Part shown: piece after piece, positions 15,780 through 23,861 of the stretch
How the letters are laid out: every line of letters starts with the position of its first letter
How positions within the stretch are numbered: the stretch's first letter is position 1
Source of the DNA: Clostridiales bacterium
GTDB lineage: Bacteria; Bacillota; Clostridia; Christensenellales; Aristaeellaceae
Direction of reading: 5' to 3'
Length of the DNA stretch: 24,959 nucleotides
NCBI GenBank assembly: GCA_004555535.1
Contig: SFHU01000036.1
Span: 1-24,959, forward strand
The notes under the pieces: model-generated
Databases searched by the model: none
What the model was told of the DNA's origin: nothing
The model's input: only the letters and a program-made list of their open reading frames with translations
Position numbers and translations under genes: made by a program

Positions 15780-16447
15780 CAGCGCTCCGCCTCCCACTGC
15801 GCGATGGCCTGCGTGAATGCCCGCGCGCGCGCCTCAATGGCCGCGTCGTCGCCGCTCTTGACGGCCTTGCCGAGCACGAGCTGCCCGCCCACGCCGAAGC
15901 CGCAGACGCCGGCATTCAGGAATTCGCCGACGTTTTCCGGCTTCACGCCGCCGACCGCGCTCATCGGGATATGCGCAAGCGGCCCGCGCACGGCCTTGAT
16001 ATAGCCGACGCCGAGCTCCCCCGCCGGGAAGAGCTTGACGATGTCCGCGCCCATCTGCCAGGCGGCGGTGATCTCCGTCGGCGTCAGCGCGCCGGGCATG
16101 GACACCATATCGAGCTGGCGCGTGCGGCGGATGACCGCCATGTCGACGTTCGGGGAGATCACCAGGCAGGCGCCCGCATCGCAGGCCGCCTCGACCTCCT
16201 GCACCGTGAGCGCCGTGCCGCAGCCCACGAGCACCTGATCGCCGAACTGCCGCACGGCGCGGCGGATCTTCGCCGCGTTGGCCGCCACACAGTCCATCTC
16301 CTGATGGTCAAACGTGAATTCGAGAATGCGCACGCCGCCGCGCACGAGCGCGCCGACCACGCCGTCGAGCCGTTCCATCGGCACGCCGCGAAGAATCGCG
16401 ATCAGCCGCTCCTTTTTGATTCTCTCCAGCACCTCGTCATGCATCAT
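15779..16447 (-). CDS. eda: KDPG/KDPGal aldolase (Eda/DgoA family)
   Basis: A 222-residue class I aldolase splitting 2-keto-3-deoxy-6-phospho-sugar acids into pyruvate and glyceraldehyde-3-phosphate. RLIAILRGV carries the phosphate/pyruvate-binding arginine. E43 in ILEFTF is the general base, GCGT and SPNVD follow, and K138 in VKLFPA forms the Schiff base. The GGV glycine loop (SAVGGVKPENV) binds phosphate. The partner kinase overlapping its stop suggests 6-phospho-2-dehydro-3-deoxygalactonate as the main substrate. Sequence alone does not separate this from KDPG. AGGG six bases before ATG at 16447 sets the start; the next codon is also ATG. It lies 40 nt after pepV. Confidence 0.9.
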   Translation of the reverse strand: MMHDEVLERIKKERLIAILRGVPMERLDGVVGALVRGGVRILEFTFDHQEMDCVAANAAKIRRAVRQFGDQVLVGCGTALTVQEVEAACDAGACLVISPNVDMAVIRRTRQLDMVSMPGALTPTEITAAWQMGADIVKLFPAGELGVGYIKAVRGPLAHIPMSAVGGVKPENVGEFLNAGVCGFGVGGQLVLGKAVKSGDDAAIEARARAFTQAIAQWEAER

Positions 16448-16487
16448 GGAAAACCCTCCCGGCGTCCTGCGCCCGTCTCCCGTGTTC

Positions 16488-17876
16488 TCAGTTTTCCTCG
16501 CCGCACAGCGCCGCAATCGCGTAAGCGTAGATGCGCGCCGCCCGGACATACGTCTTCAGGTCGATGCTCTCGTTGGCCTGATGCTCCAGCTCCAGGTCGC
16601 CCGGGAAGAGCATGCCGAACGCCACGCCCTCCTTGAGGTGGCGCGCGTAGGTGCCGCCGCCGATGGCAAAGGGCTTTTCCTCTACGCCCATGATGCCGTT
16701 GTAGACGGCCATGAGCTTTTGCACCAGCTCGGAGCTCTCCGGCACATGATGCGGATGGCTCGCGCTGGTCGGGTCCATCGCAAAGCCCGCCGGGGCGAGG
16801 CGCTTTTTGACCGTCTCGCAGATCGTCCTGTCGTCAAAGAAGACCGGATAGCGGCAGTCAAACGTCACGTCGAGCTGCCCGTCCTTCGCGGAAAGCAGGC
16901 CCAGGTTGATCGTCAGCGGGCCGGAGACGGCGTCTCTGCCCGCGATGCCCAGGCCCTCGCCCGCGTCGCCCTCGCCCGCCGCCTCGACGAGCAGCGCGAC
17001 CGGCGCGCCGCCGATGCCCAGCTTTTCAAGCACAGCCAGCAGCATCTTCGCGGCATTCTTGCCCTTGTCGGGCGTGGAAGCGTGGGCCGGTACGCCGGTG
17101 ACCGTCACGCGGGTGTTGCCATCCTCCAGCGCCGTCTCGATGGCGCAGTCCTCGTCCTCCACGTCAAAGGCCTCGGCCGCCGCCTCGCGCCAGTCGCCCG
17201 AGAGTAGCGCCGTCGCCATGCCGGGCACGACGTTGCAGCGCGTGCCGGAGGCGAGGGAGAGCAGCCGCGCGTCCGTCATCGGGGCGTGCAGCGTCATCGC
17301 CACGATGCCCTTCTCCGTGTTGATCAGCGGGAAGTTGGCGTCGGGCGAGAAGCCCTTCTCCGGCAGGCCGATCTTCTGCTCGTAATACTCGAGGTCCTGC
17401 ATGCCGCATTCCTCGTCGCAGCCGAGGATCAGGCGGCAGCGGCGGCGCAGCGGGATGCCCGCGTCGAGAATCGCCTTCATCGCGAACAGCGCCGCGACGC
17501 CGGGGCCCTTGTCGTCGCTCGTGCCGCGGCCGATGAGCCGTCCATCGACGATCTCCGCGCCGTAGGGATCGTGCGTCCAGCCATCGCCCTCCGGCACGAC
17601 GTCCAGATGCGCCAGCACGGCGATGGTCTCCTCGCCCTCGCCGATCTCCGCGTCGCAGCAGTAGCCGTCCACGTCGCGCGGCTTCATGCCCAGGCGCTCG
17701 ATGTCCGCCATCGCGGTATCCAGCGCGCGGCGCACCTCCTTGCCAAAGGGCGCGTTCTCCGCGCTCTTCTCCGCGCGCACGCTCGGCACGCGGATCCAGC
17801 GTCTGAGGGTCTCGATCATGTCCTCCTGCAGCGCCTCCAGCGCCGCGTCGAGCCTTGCATTTGCCTTGAATTCCAT
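16488..17876 (-). CDS. pepV: M20 family dipeptidase (PepV/Sapep type)
   Basis: A 462-residue zinc peptidase of the cytoplasm that splits dipeptides. The metal and catalytic motifs are VLAHLDVVPEGDGW (His, Asp), GRGTSDDKGP (bridging Asp), LGCDEECGMQDL (catalytic Glu and ligand) and the late HQANE, which carries a histidine ligand. The central lid domain holds VTVTGVPAHASTPDKGKNAA. These match PepV and SAPEP proteins, which are usually about 460-470 residues. The start at 17876 has AAGGAGA with seven-base spacing; an ATG six codons upstream overlaps that site and is less likely. It is the first gene of the group with the aldolase and dgoK. Its link to sugar-acid use is unclear, and it may serve general peptide nutrition. 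Confidence 0.92.
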   Translation of the reverse strand: MEFKANARLDAALEALQEDMIETLRRWIRVPSVRAEKSAENAPFGKEVRRALDTAMADIERLGMKPRDVDGYCCDAEIGEGEETIAVLAHLDVVPEGDGWTHDPYGAEIVDGRLIGRGTSDDKGPGVAALFAMKAILDAGIPLRRRCRLILGCDEECGMQDLEYYEQKIGLPEKGFSPDANFPLINTEKGIVAMTLHAPMTDARLLSLASGTRCNVVPGMATALLSGDWREAAAEAFDVEDEDCAIETALEDGNTRVTVTGVPAHASTPDKGKNAAKMLLAVLEKLGIGGAPVALLVEAAGEGDAGEGLGIAGRDAVSGPLTINLGLLSAKDGQLDVTFDCRYPVFFDDRTICETVKKRLAPAGFAMDPTSASHPHHVPESSELVQKLMAVYNGIMGVEEKPFAIGGGTYARHLKEGVAFGMLFPGDLELEHQANESIDLKTYVRAARIYAYAIAALCGEEN

Positions 17877-17934
17877 GAGAAGGTCTCCTTTCATCCTGTT
17901 TTGTGCTTCAATTCATGCTTTGCAAATCAAACCC

Positions 17935-18040
17935 GTTTCAATCGCAGGCCGCTGCGCGGTCTGCTTTGAAACTGCTTTTTCTTGATCTTATGGGATACGT
18001 TGGGCTGCCGCCCAAACCTGCCCGAGGGGCATTGTCCCTT
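17935..18040. other. Structured intergenic block with three stem-loops (terminator and possible repeat)
   Basis: Between patB and pepV, GTTTCAA (17935-17941) pairs with TTGAAAC (17966-17972). Inside these arms, GCAG pairs with CTGC and GCCGC with GCGGT. A second hairpin, TTGGGC-TGCC-GCCCAA, lies at 18000-18015, and a third, AGGG/CCCT, at 18025-18039. A T tract (17976-17980) follows the first hairpin on the plus strand only. The block probably terminates the minus-strand patB transcript. Its regular structure suggests it may also be an interspersed element. No pepV promoter is obvious here. Confidence 0.45.
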
Positions 18041-18097
18041 GGATTCCCTTCTTCGCTTCGCGCTGATGAAATCCATCCTCCGATTGTTGAAGGCGTC

Positions 18098-19273
18098 TCA
18101 TCCCAGCACCGTTGCCATCTGCTCAAGCGCCCGCTCGAGCTGCGCGCGCGGGCAGCCGATGTTCAGGCGGATGAACCCGCGCCCGCCCTCGCCGAAGAAG
18201 AGGCCGTCCGTCACGAACACATGCGCCGCGTTCAGGCAGGAGAGCAGCTCCTCCTGCTCAAGCCCCAGCGCCCGGCAGTCAAGCCACATCAGATACGTCG
18301 CCTCCAGCGGCGTCACGCGCACCCTCGGCAGGCGCGCCTTGGCAAACTCCACGACCGCGTCGCGGTTGCCGGCGAGGTAATCCACCAGCCCGTCGAGCCA
18401 GGCGTCGCAGTCCGTATAGGCCGCGCGCGTCGCCGCCAGCGCAAAGGCATTGCCGCTGACCACGCCTGCGGCCTGGATCTCTTTGCGGATGGCGCTGCGC
18501 TTTTCCTCGTCGCGGCAGACGATGGCGCTCTGCTGCAGGCCCGCGACATTGAAGGTCTTGCTCGCCGCGCAGAGCATGACCGCGTCCAGTGCGACGCTCA
18601 GGACGCTGACGTGCCCGCGCGGCGGGAAGACAAAGTCCGCGTGAATCTCATCCACGAAGAGCGGCGCGCCGTAGGTCCTGCACAGCCCGGCCACGGCCTC
18701 AAGCTCCTCCCGCGTCCAGGCGCGGCCGCAGGGGTTGTGCGGCGAGCAGAGTGCGACAGCCTTCGCCTCGCCGGAGGCGAGCCTTGCCTCCATATCATCC
18801 AGGTTCATGCGCCACACGCCCATTTCGTCCTGCGCAAGCGGGCTGCTGACGATGCGCCGCCCGTTGTCGCGGATGGCGGCATAGAACGGGCCATACACCG
18901 GCGTCGTGATCAGCACCCCATCGCCCGGCTGCGTCAGCGCGCGCACGCAGAGCTTAAGCCCCGTCACGACGCACGGACCCATCGTCACCGCCTCCGGCTC
19001 GATCGTCACGCCGTGCCTGCGCGCCCAGAAGGCGCAAAGCGCTTTCGCGTCCGCGTCCCCGCTGATCGTATAGCCCCAGGTGCCCTGCGCCGCCACGCGC
19101 GCGAGCGCCTGCGCAATCGCCGGCGGGGAGGGAAAGTCCATATCGGCCACCCACATGGGAATCATACCCGGGTCGCCGTAGCGCGCTACCATGCCGTCCC
19201 ACTTCTCGCAGTCCGTGCCCACGCGGGGGATGCCCGCGTCAAAGTATGCCTTGTCAAAGATGATTTCGCTCAT
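18098..19273 (-). CDS. patB: PatB/MalY-type aminotransferase or cystathionine beta-lyase
   Basis: A 391-residue fold-type I pyridoxal-phosphate enzyme. The N-terminal MIPMWVADMDFPSPPAI is the signature of the MalY/PatB group, followed by TPVYGPFY, the CSPHNPCGRAWT substrate/PLP motif, FVDEIHADFVF and the Schiff-base lysine in CAASKTFNVAGLQ. The C-terminal GEGGRGFIRLNIGCPRAQLERAL is complete. Members cleave cystathionine or cysteine-type thioethers and some act as aminotransferases, so the exact reaction is open. The start at 19273 has GGAGG eight bases upstream. That site and the first codons lie inside the end of the DUF6020 gene (20-base overlap), so it is the last gene of the rsuA operon and probably translationally coupled. 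Confidence 0.9.
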   Translation of the reverse strand: MSEIIFDKAYFDAGIPRVGTDCEKWDGMVARYGDPGMIPMWVADMDFPSPPAIAQALARVAAQGTWGYTISGDADAKALCAFWARRHGVTIEPEAVTMGPCVVTGLKLCVRALTQPGDGVLITTPVYGPFYAAIRDNGRRIVSSPLAQDEMGVWRMNLDDMEARLASGEAKAVALCSPHNPCGRAWTREELEAVAGLCRTYGAPLFVDEIHADFVFPPRGHVSVLSVALDAVMLCAASKTFNVAGLQQSAIVCRDEEKRSAIRKEIQAAGVVSGNAFALAATRAAYTDCDAWLDGLVDYLAGNRDAVVEFAKARLPRVRVTPLEATYLMWLDCRALGLEQEELLSCLNAAHVFVTDGLFFGEGGRGFIRLNIGCPRAQLERALEQMATVLG

Positions 19274-20939
19274 CGACCGATCCTCCATCATGATCTTCGT
19301 CTGTTTTTATTTCATTTTTCCGCCGCAGCGGTTCAGTCGAGGATTTGCGCTGGGGTCTTGCCATAAAGAACGGCAGTGCGCAGAGAAACGGATACAGATA
19401 CCGCCCCTGCATGACGGGACCGAGCAGATGCGTTATCCAGTAAAACACGAGAAGCGTCATGGTCAATACGATCGTCCCGTCTCCGCGATACCCTGCAAAC
19501 AGCACCATCGCGCCCAAAAGCCAGAAAACCACACCACAGTTAAAGAACCATCGAATGACGGGAACATCATCCGCCCCTGTGGAGAACAGATGGACATCCA
19601 GCCATTGCTGAACCGGCTTGAATCGCTCCGGCAAGGACAGCGGCGGGAGACCAAACGGCGATGTCAGCGCGTTGCCGCAGCCCGTTTCAATATACCTGTG
19701 CGTCACATGGAAGGTTTTATAGGGGTAGAGGGAGGGCAGCGCCAGATTGAGAAACGCATCCAGATATATATCCGGGCACACTCTGCCAACGGACACCCAC
19801 AGTGCTAAATATTCCTGCCATCTGCTGCGCACAGCATCCTCATCAAGAAAATTCTTGATTGAGTCCGCCACGGTTGGATCATACGTCTGATAAAACGCCT
19901 CCATGTTCTCCGCATTCACAGCAAACATGGAGTCCATCATCTCCTTTTGCCGGTCTGTCAGCCGGTCTCCGGCATACAGCCTGGCCCTTGCCATCTGCAC
20001 AGCCGGTACAGACAGCAGCTCTTTTACCGTTCCGCCGGAGGCATGCGTCATTCCGGCGAGCAGAGCATTGCAAATCAGCGCCAGCGAAAAGACCAGGGCT
20101 CCCTCTCTCAGCAGAAAACGTCCGCCTTGTTTTCGCGTGAGCATCAAGACAAGCAGCCAGGCCGCAAAGGCCAGAAGCAAATTGCTCCGCATCAGACAGG
20201 CGACAACCCCTGCCAAAACCCGAATGATTCTCCAGCCTGTTGTCAGCTTCCCCGTATACGCCTCTTCAAAGCACAGCGCCATAAACAGGGTTAAGCATGC
20301 GGAAAAGAGACCGTCCTTCGTACAACTGCTCGCAAAAGCCATGTGATTCGGATACAGGCAAAAGAAAGCAACGCCAATTCGGGCAGCCCGCCGTGAAACG
20401 CTGCGGGAAAGGGCCGCGCAGATCATCGCAAAGCAGAGCGACATCAGCGCCATCTGCAACAGGCTGTAGATGGCACCGCATTTCTCCAAGGAGCCCAAAA
20501 TCCCATAAAACGATATGCACAACCGAATCATCAGCGTATGCAGCAAGGGCAGAATCGTACTGTACTCCCCGCTGGCAATCTGTTGAACCTGCTTCATGCT
20601 GTCATAGGAAAATGTGCCGGGATATTCGATTAAAAACAAAGGGATATAGCAAAGAAAAATCAACAGCACCGCTCCCCAGATGCAAAACGGCTTGCCATTT
20701 TGCTCCGTATCGGGGCGAAACTCCATCCGGGGAAATACATTATGAAACAGCACATACAGGATACATGCCGCAATCGGGAACCCCATGCAAAAGCGTCTCA
20801 GCGTCACATCCATGCAGCTTACGCCGTTCTCATCGATCTGGGAGCATAGCGCATACAGCATCGCATACACCGCTGCACCTAAAAGCAGCACAAGTGTCCT
20901 GCGGAGCCTTCCCTCCCTCGGTAAAGTCTTCTTTCCCAT
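19254..20939 (-). CDS. DUF6020 family polytopic membrane protein
   Basis: A 561-residue integral membrane protein with about 11-12 predicted helices, among them LRRTLVLLLGAAVYAMLYAL, the segment around AVLLIFLCYIPLFLI, and LLAFAAWLLVLML. The loop EYPGTFSYDSMKQVQQIASGEY followed by LHTLMIRLC is the recognisable DUF6020 pattern: an acidic and SYDS loop just outside the first helices, as in membrane glycosyltransferase-like proteins. FCLYPNHMAFASSCTKDGLF and a large soluble loop (residues 340-420) follow. The function is unknown; a role in cell-envelope glycan or lipid modification is an inference from the topology. Base composition is clearly more AT-rich than in all neighbours, suggesting later acquisition. 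It begins 7 bases after the methyltransferase stop and has only a distant GAGGGG as ribosome binding site. Confidence 0.65.
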   Translation of the reverse strand: MGKKTLPREGRLRRTLVLLLGAAVYAMLYALCSQIDENGVSCMDVTLRRFCMGFPIAACILYVLFHNVFPRMEFRPDTEQNGKPFCIWGAVLLIFLCYIPLFLIEYPGTFSYDSMKQVQQIASGEYSTILPLLHTLMIRLCISFYGILGSLEKCGAIYSLLQMALMSLCFAMICAALSRSVSRRAARIGVAFFCLYPNHMAFASSCTKDGLFSACLTLFMALCFEEAYTGKLTTGWRIIRVLAGVVACLMRSNLLLAFAAWLLVLMLTRKQGGRFLLREGALVFSLALICNALLAGMTHASGGTVKELLSVPAVQMARARLYAGDRLTDRQKEMMDSMFAVNAENMEAFYQTYDPTVADSIKNFLDEDAVRSRWQEYLALWVSVGRVCPDIYLDAFLNLALPSLYPYKTFHVTHRYIETGCGNALTSPFGLPPLSLPERFKPVQQWLDVHLFSTGADDVPVIRWFFNCGVVFWLLGAMVLFAGYRGDGTIVLTMTLLVFYWITHLLGPVMQGRYLYPFLCALPFFMARPQRKSSTEPLRRKNEIKTDEDHDGGSVDERNHL

Positions 20940-20946
20940 TTGTGTG

Positions 20947-21561
20947 TTATCCCCTCGTCTCCGCTCCTGCTGCCTTCCGGCAGCGGATGATCCAGTAGCC
21001 GCCGTCGCGCTCCACGACCTCCGCGTCGCCGTAGAGCTCCCTGAGGAATTTGAGCGCGCTGGGCGCGCCCTGCTGCTTGCGGATGACGAGATAGAGCGCG
21101 CCGCCCGGGCGAAGATGGGCCTTCGCGTCCTCAAACATCCGGTAGATCACGGCCTTGCCCGCGCGAATGGGCGGGTTGGTGATCACGGCGTCAAACTCGC
21201 CCGCGACCTGCGCAAAGCCGTCCGAGAGCACGGCCGTTGCCTTCATGCCGTTGCGCTCCACGTTGCGCACGGCCAGCGCGAGCGCGCGCTCGTTGATATC
21301 CGCCATCGTCATGCGCACGTCTGGATGCGCGCTGAGCGTCATGACCGTCATCGCGCCCCAGCCGCAGCCCATGTCCAGCACGTCGCCGCGCAGATCCCCG
21401 GGCAGGCTCCGGCAGAGCAGCTCGCTACCCGGATCGATATGCTGCTTGGAAAAGACGCCCGCGTCGGTTTCAAACTCGAGCGTCCTGCCCGAAAAGACCG
21501 TGCGGAAATGCCGGTCCTCATGCGCGCTCTGCGGGCTCGCCGTATAGTAATAATCAGGCAT
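20947..21561 (-). CDS. RsmC-like class I SAM-dependent methyltransferase
   Basis: A 204-residue methyltransferase (Pfam MTS, the C-terminal half of RsmC/RlmG). The N-terminal DYYYTASPQSAHEDRHF and ETDAGVFSKQHIDPGSELL are typical of the small stand-alone Firmicutes form. Motif I is VLDMGCGWGA (61-70), the acidic loop is MADIN (86-90), and the catalytic motif is NPPIRAGK (129-136), the N-P-P form used for base amino groups in RNA. rRNA guanine N2 methylation is the likely reaction, though the target site is not determined here. It overlaps the rsuA stop by eight bases, joining two RNA-modification enzymes in one operon. Confidence 0.87.
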   Translation of the reverse strand: MPDYYYTASPQSAHEDRHFRTVFSGRTLEFETDAGVFSKQHIDPGSELLCRSLPGDLRGDVLDMGCGWGAMTVMTLSAHPDVRMTMADINERALALAVRNVERNGMKATAVLSDGFAQVAGEFDAVITNPPIRAGKAVIYRMFEDAKAHLRPGGALYLVIRKQQGAPSALKFLRELYGDAEVVERDGGYWIIRCRKAAGAETRG

Positions 21562-22315
21562 GCTTGTCCTCCTGCTCGTCCTCTTCAGGCGGCGCGTCCT
21601 GCTCCAGCAGCGCCGCCTCCTCCTGCGTCATCTCGCGCCACTGTCCAGGCGCGAGCGCCGGATCCAGGCGCAGCGCGCCGATGGAGAGCCGCTTGAGATA
21701 CGTCACCCGCACGCCGCGCGCGGCGAACATCCGCTTGACCTGGTGGTATTTGCCTTCGGTCACGCGCACGCGGGCCTCGCTCTCCGTCTGCGACGCGCGC
21801 AGGATCGTGAGTACGGCGCTGCGGGCGTCAAACTCCCCGTCCGCGTCCGAAATATGCAGCCCTTCTTCAAAGGCACGCACGTCCGCCTCGCCAAGCGGCC
21901 CATCCACGCGCGCAAAATACTCCTTGCCCACGTCGTGCCTGGGCGAGATGATCCGGTGGGCGAGCTGGCCGTCGGAGGTGATGACGAGCAGGCCCTCCGT
22001 GTCCTTGTCCAGCCTCCCGGCGGGCATCGCGCCCATCGCGGCGTACAGCGGAGGCAGCAGATCCATGACGGTCCTCTGCCGTGCGTCCCGCGCGGCGGTC
22101 AGCACGCCGCCCGGCTTGTTGAGCATGACGTGGCGCACGCTCTTGTAGCCAAGCTCCCGCCCGTCGAGCGTCACGCTGTCGCGCTCCGCATCCACCTGCA
22201 TGCCCGCGTCGCGCGCCGTCTCTTCCCGCACGCGGACGCGGCCCGCGCGGATGAGCGCGCGCACCTCGCTGCGCGTGCCCTCGCCCAGGGACGAGAGCAG
22301 TTTGTCCAGCCGCAT
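21554..22315 (-). CDS. rsuA: 16S rRNA pseudouridine synthase, RsuA family
   Basis: A 253-residue enzyme isomerising uridine in rRNA. Residues 1-55 form the S4 RNA-binding domain (MRLDKLLSSLGEGTRSEVRALIRAGRV). The RsuA/RluB catalytic domain carries MLNKPGG (65-71), the catalytic D103 in AGRLDKDTEGLL, the HDVGKEYFARVDG strand and EGKYHQVKRMFAARG. The acidic C-terminal tail is not conserved. RsuA versus RluB or RluE is not fully decided; the S4 domain and length favour RsuA (16S position 516). GGAGG seven bases before ATG at 22315 fixes the start; in-frame codons reaching 22549 lie upstream of the promoter. First gene of the four-gene operon. Confidence 0.88.
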   Translation of the reverse strand: MRLDKLLSSLGEGTRSEVRALIRAGRVRVREETARDAGMQVDAERDSVTLDGRELGYKSVRHVMLNKPGGVLTAARDARQRTVMDLLPPLYAAMGAMPAGRLDKDTEGLLVITSDGQLAHRIISPRHDVGKEYFARVDGPLGEADVRAFEEGLHISDADGEFDARSAVLTILRASQTESEARVRVTEGKYHQVKRMFAARGVRVTYLKRLSIGALRLDPALAPGQWREMTQEEAALLEQDAPPEEDEQEDKHA

Positions 22316-22343
22316 GTGCAGTCCTCCCCTCCGAATCCCCTCA

Positions 22344-22372
22344 ATTATACCGCATGGCGAAGCGTTTTGCAA
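22344..22372 (-). promoter_or_regulatory. Sigma-A type promoter of the rsuA operon
   Basis: On the minus strand TTGCAA (22372-22367), a 17-base spacer and TATAAT (22349-22344) precede the rsuA start by 28 bases. It probably drives rsuA, the methyltransferase, the DUF6020 gene and patB. Confidence 0.8.
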
Positions 22373-22550
22373 TTTGATTGCGCGCAAAACAGGCCTGCTT
22401 CCTGCCGCCGCCGCAGGCCGGAAGCTCTCCCCGTCCCCGCCCCTCTTTCGGGACAGTTTCCGCCCGGTTGGACGCTTTACGCTCGCAAACTCGCGTGTCC
22501 TCCCTCCGTTTAATGGAAACGTCACATGAATTCGCTTTCCCTTTTGCATA

Positions 22551-22564
22551 GTTTATGGTATAAT
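22551..22564 (+). promoter_or_regulatory. Extended -10 promoter of glgC-glgD
   Basis: TGGTATAAT (22556-22564) is an extended -10 element (TGnTATAAT). No good -35 box stands 17 bases upstream, which agrees with extended -10 use. Transcription would begin near 22571 and give a leader of about 97 bases before glgC. Confidence 0.7.
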
Positions 22565-22667
22565 GAATTCAGGTGGAAAGGCAGCACGGGAAAATTGTCG
22601 TTTTTTTCGTCTGCCCGTTCCATGCCGTTCGGCACGATAAACCCAATATCACAGGAGTGTGTTCACT

Positions 22668-23846
<1,179 letters not shown>

Positions 23847-23861
23847 GGAGGTACACCCAAC

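Larger units (their letters stand above)
22316..22667. other. Divergent intergenic region between rsuA and glgC
   Basis: These 352 bases hold two divergent promoters (listed separately), the rsuA ribosome binding site and a glgC leader of about 97 bases. The leader contains TGCC-GTTC-GGCA (22623-22634), a T7 run (22601-22607) and GGCAG/CTGCC arms (22580-22584 and 22611-22615). No gene is visible in the remaining GC-rich stretch 22380-22530. Confidence 0.6.
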
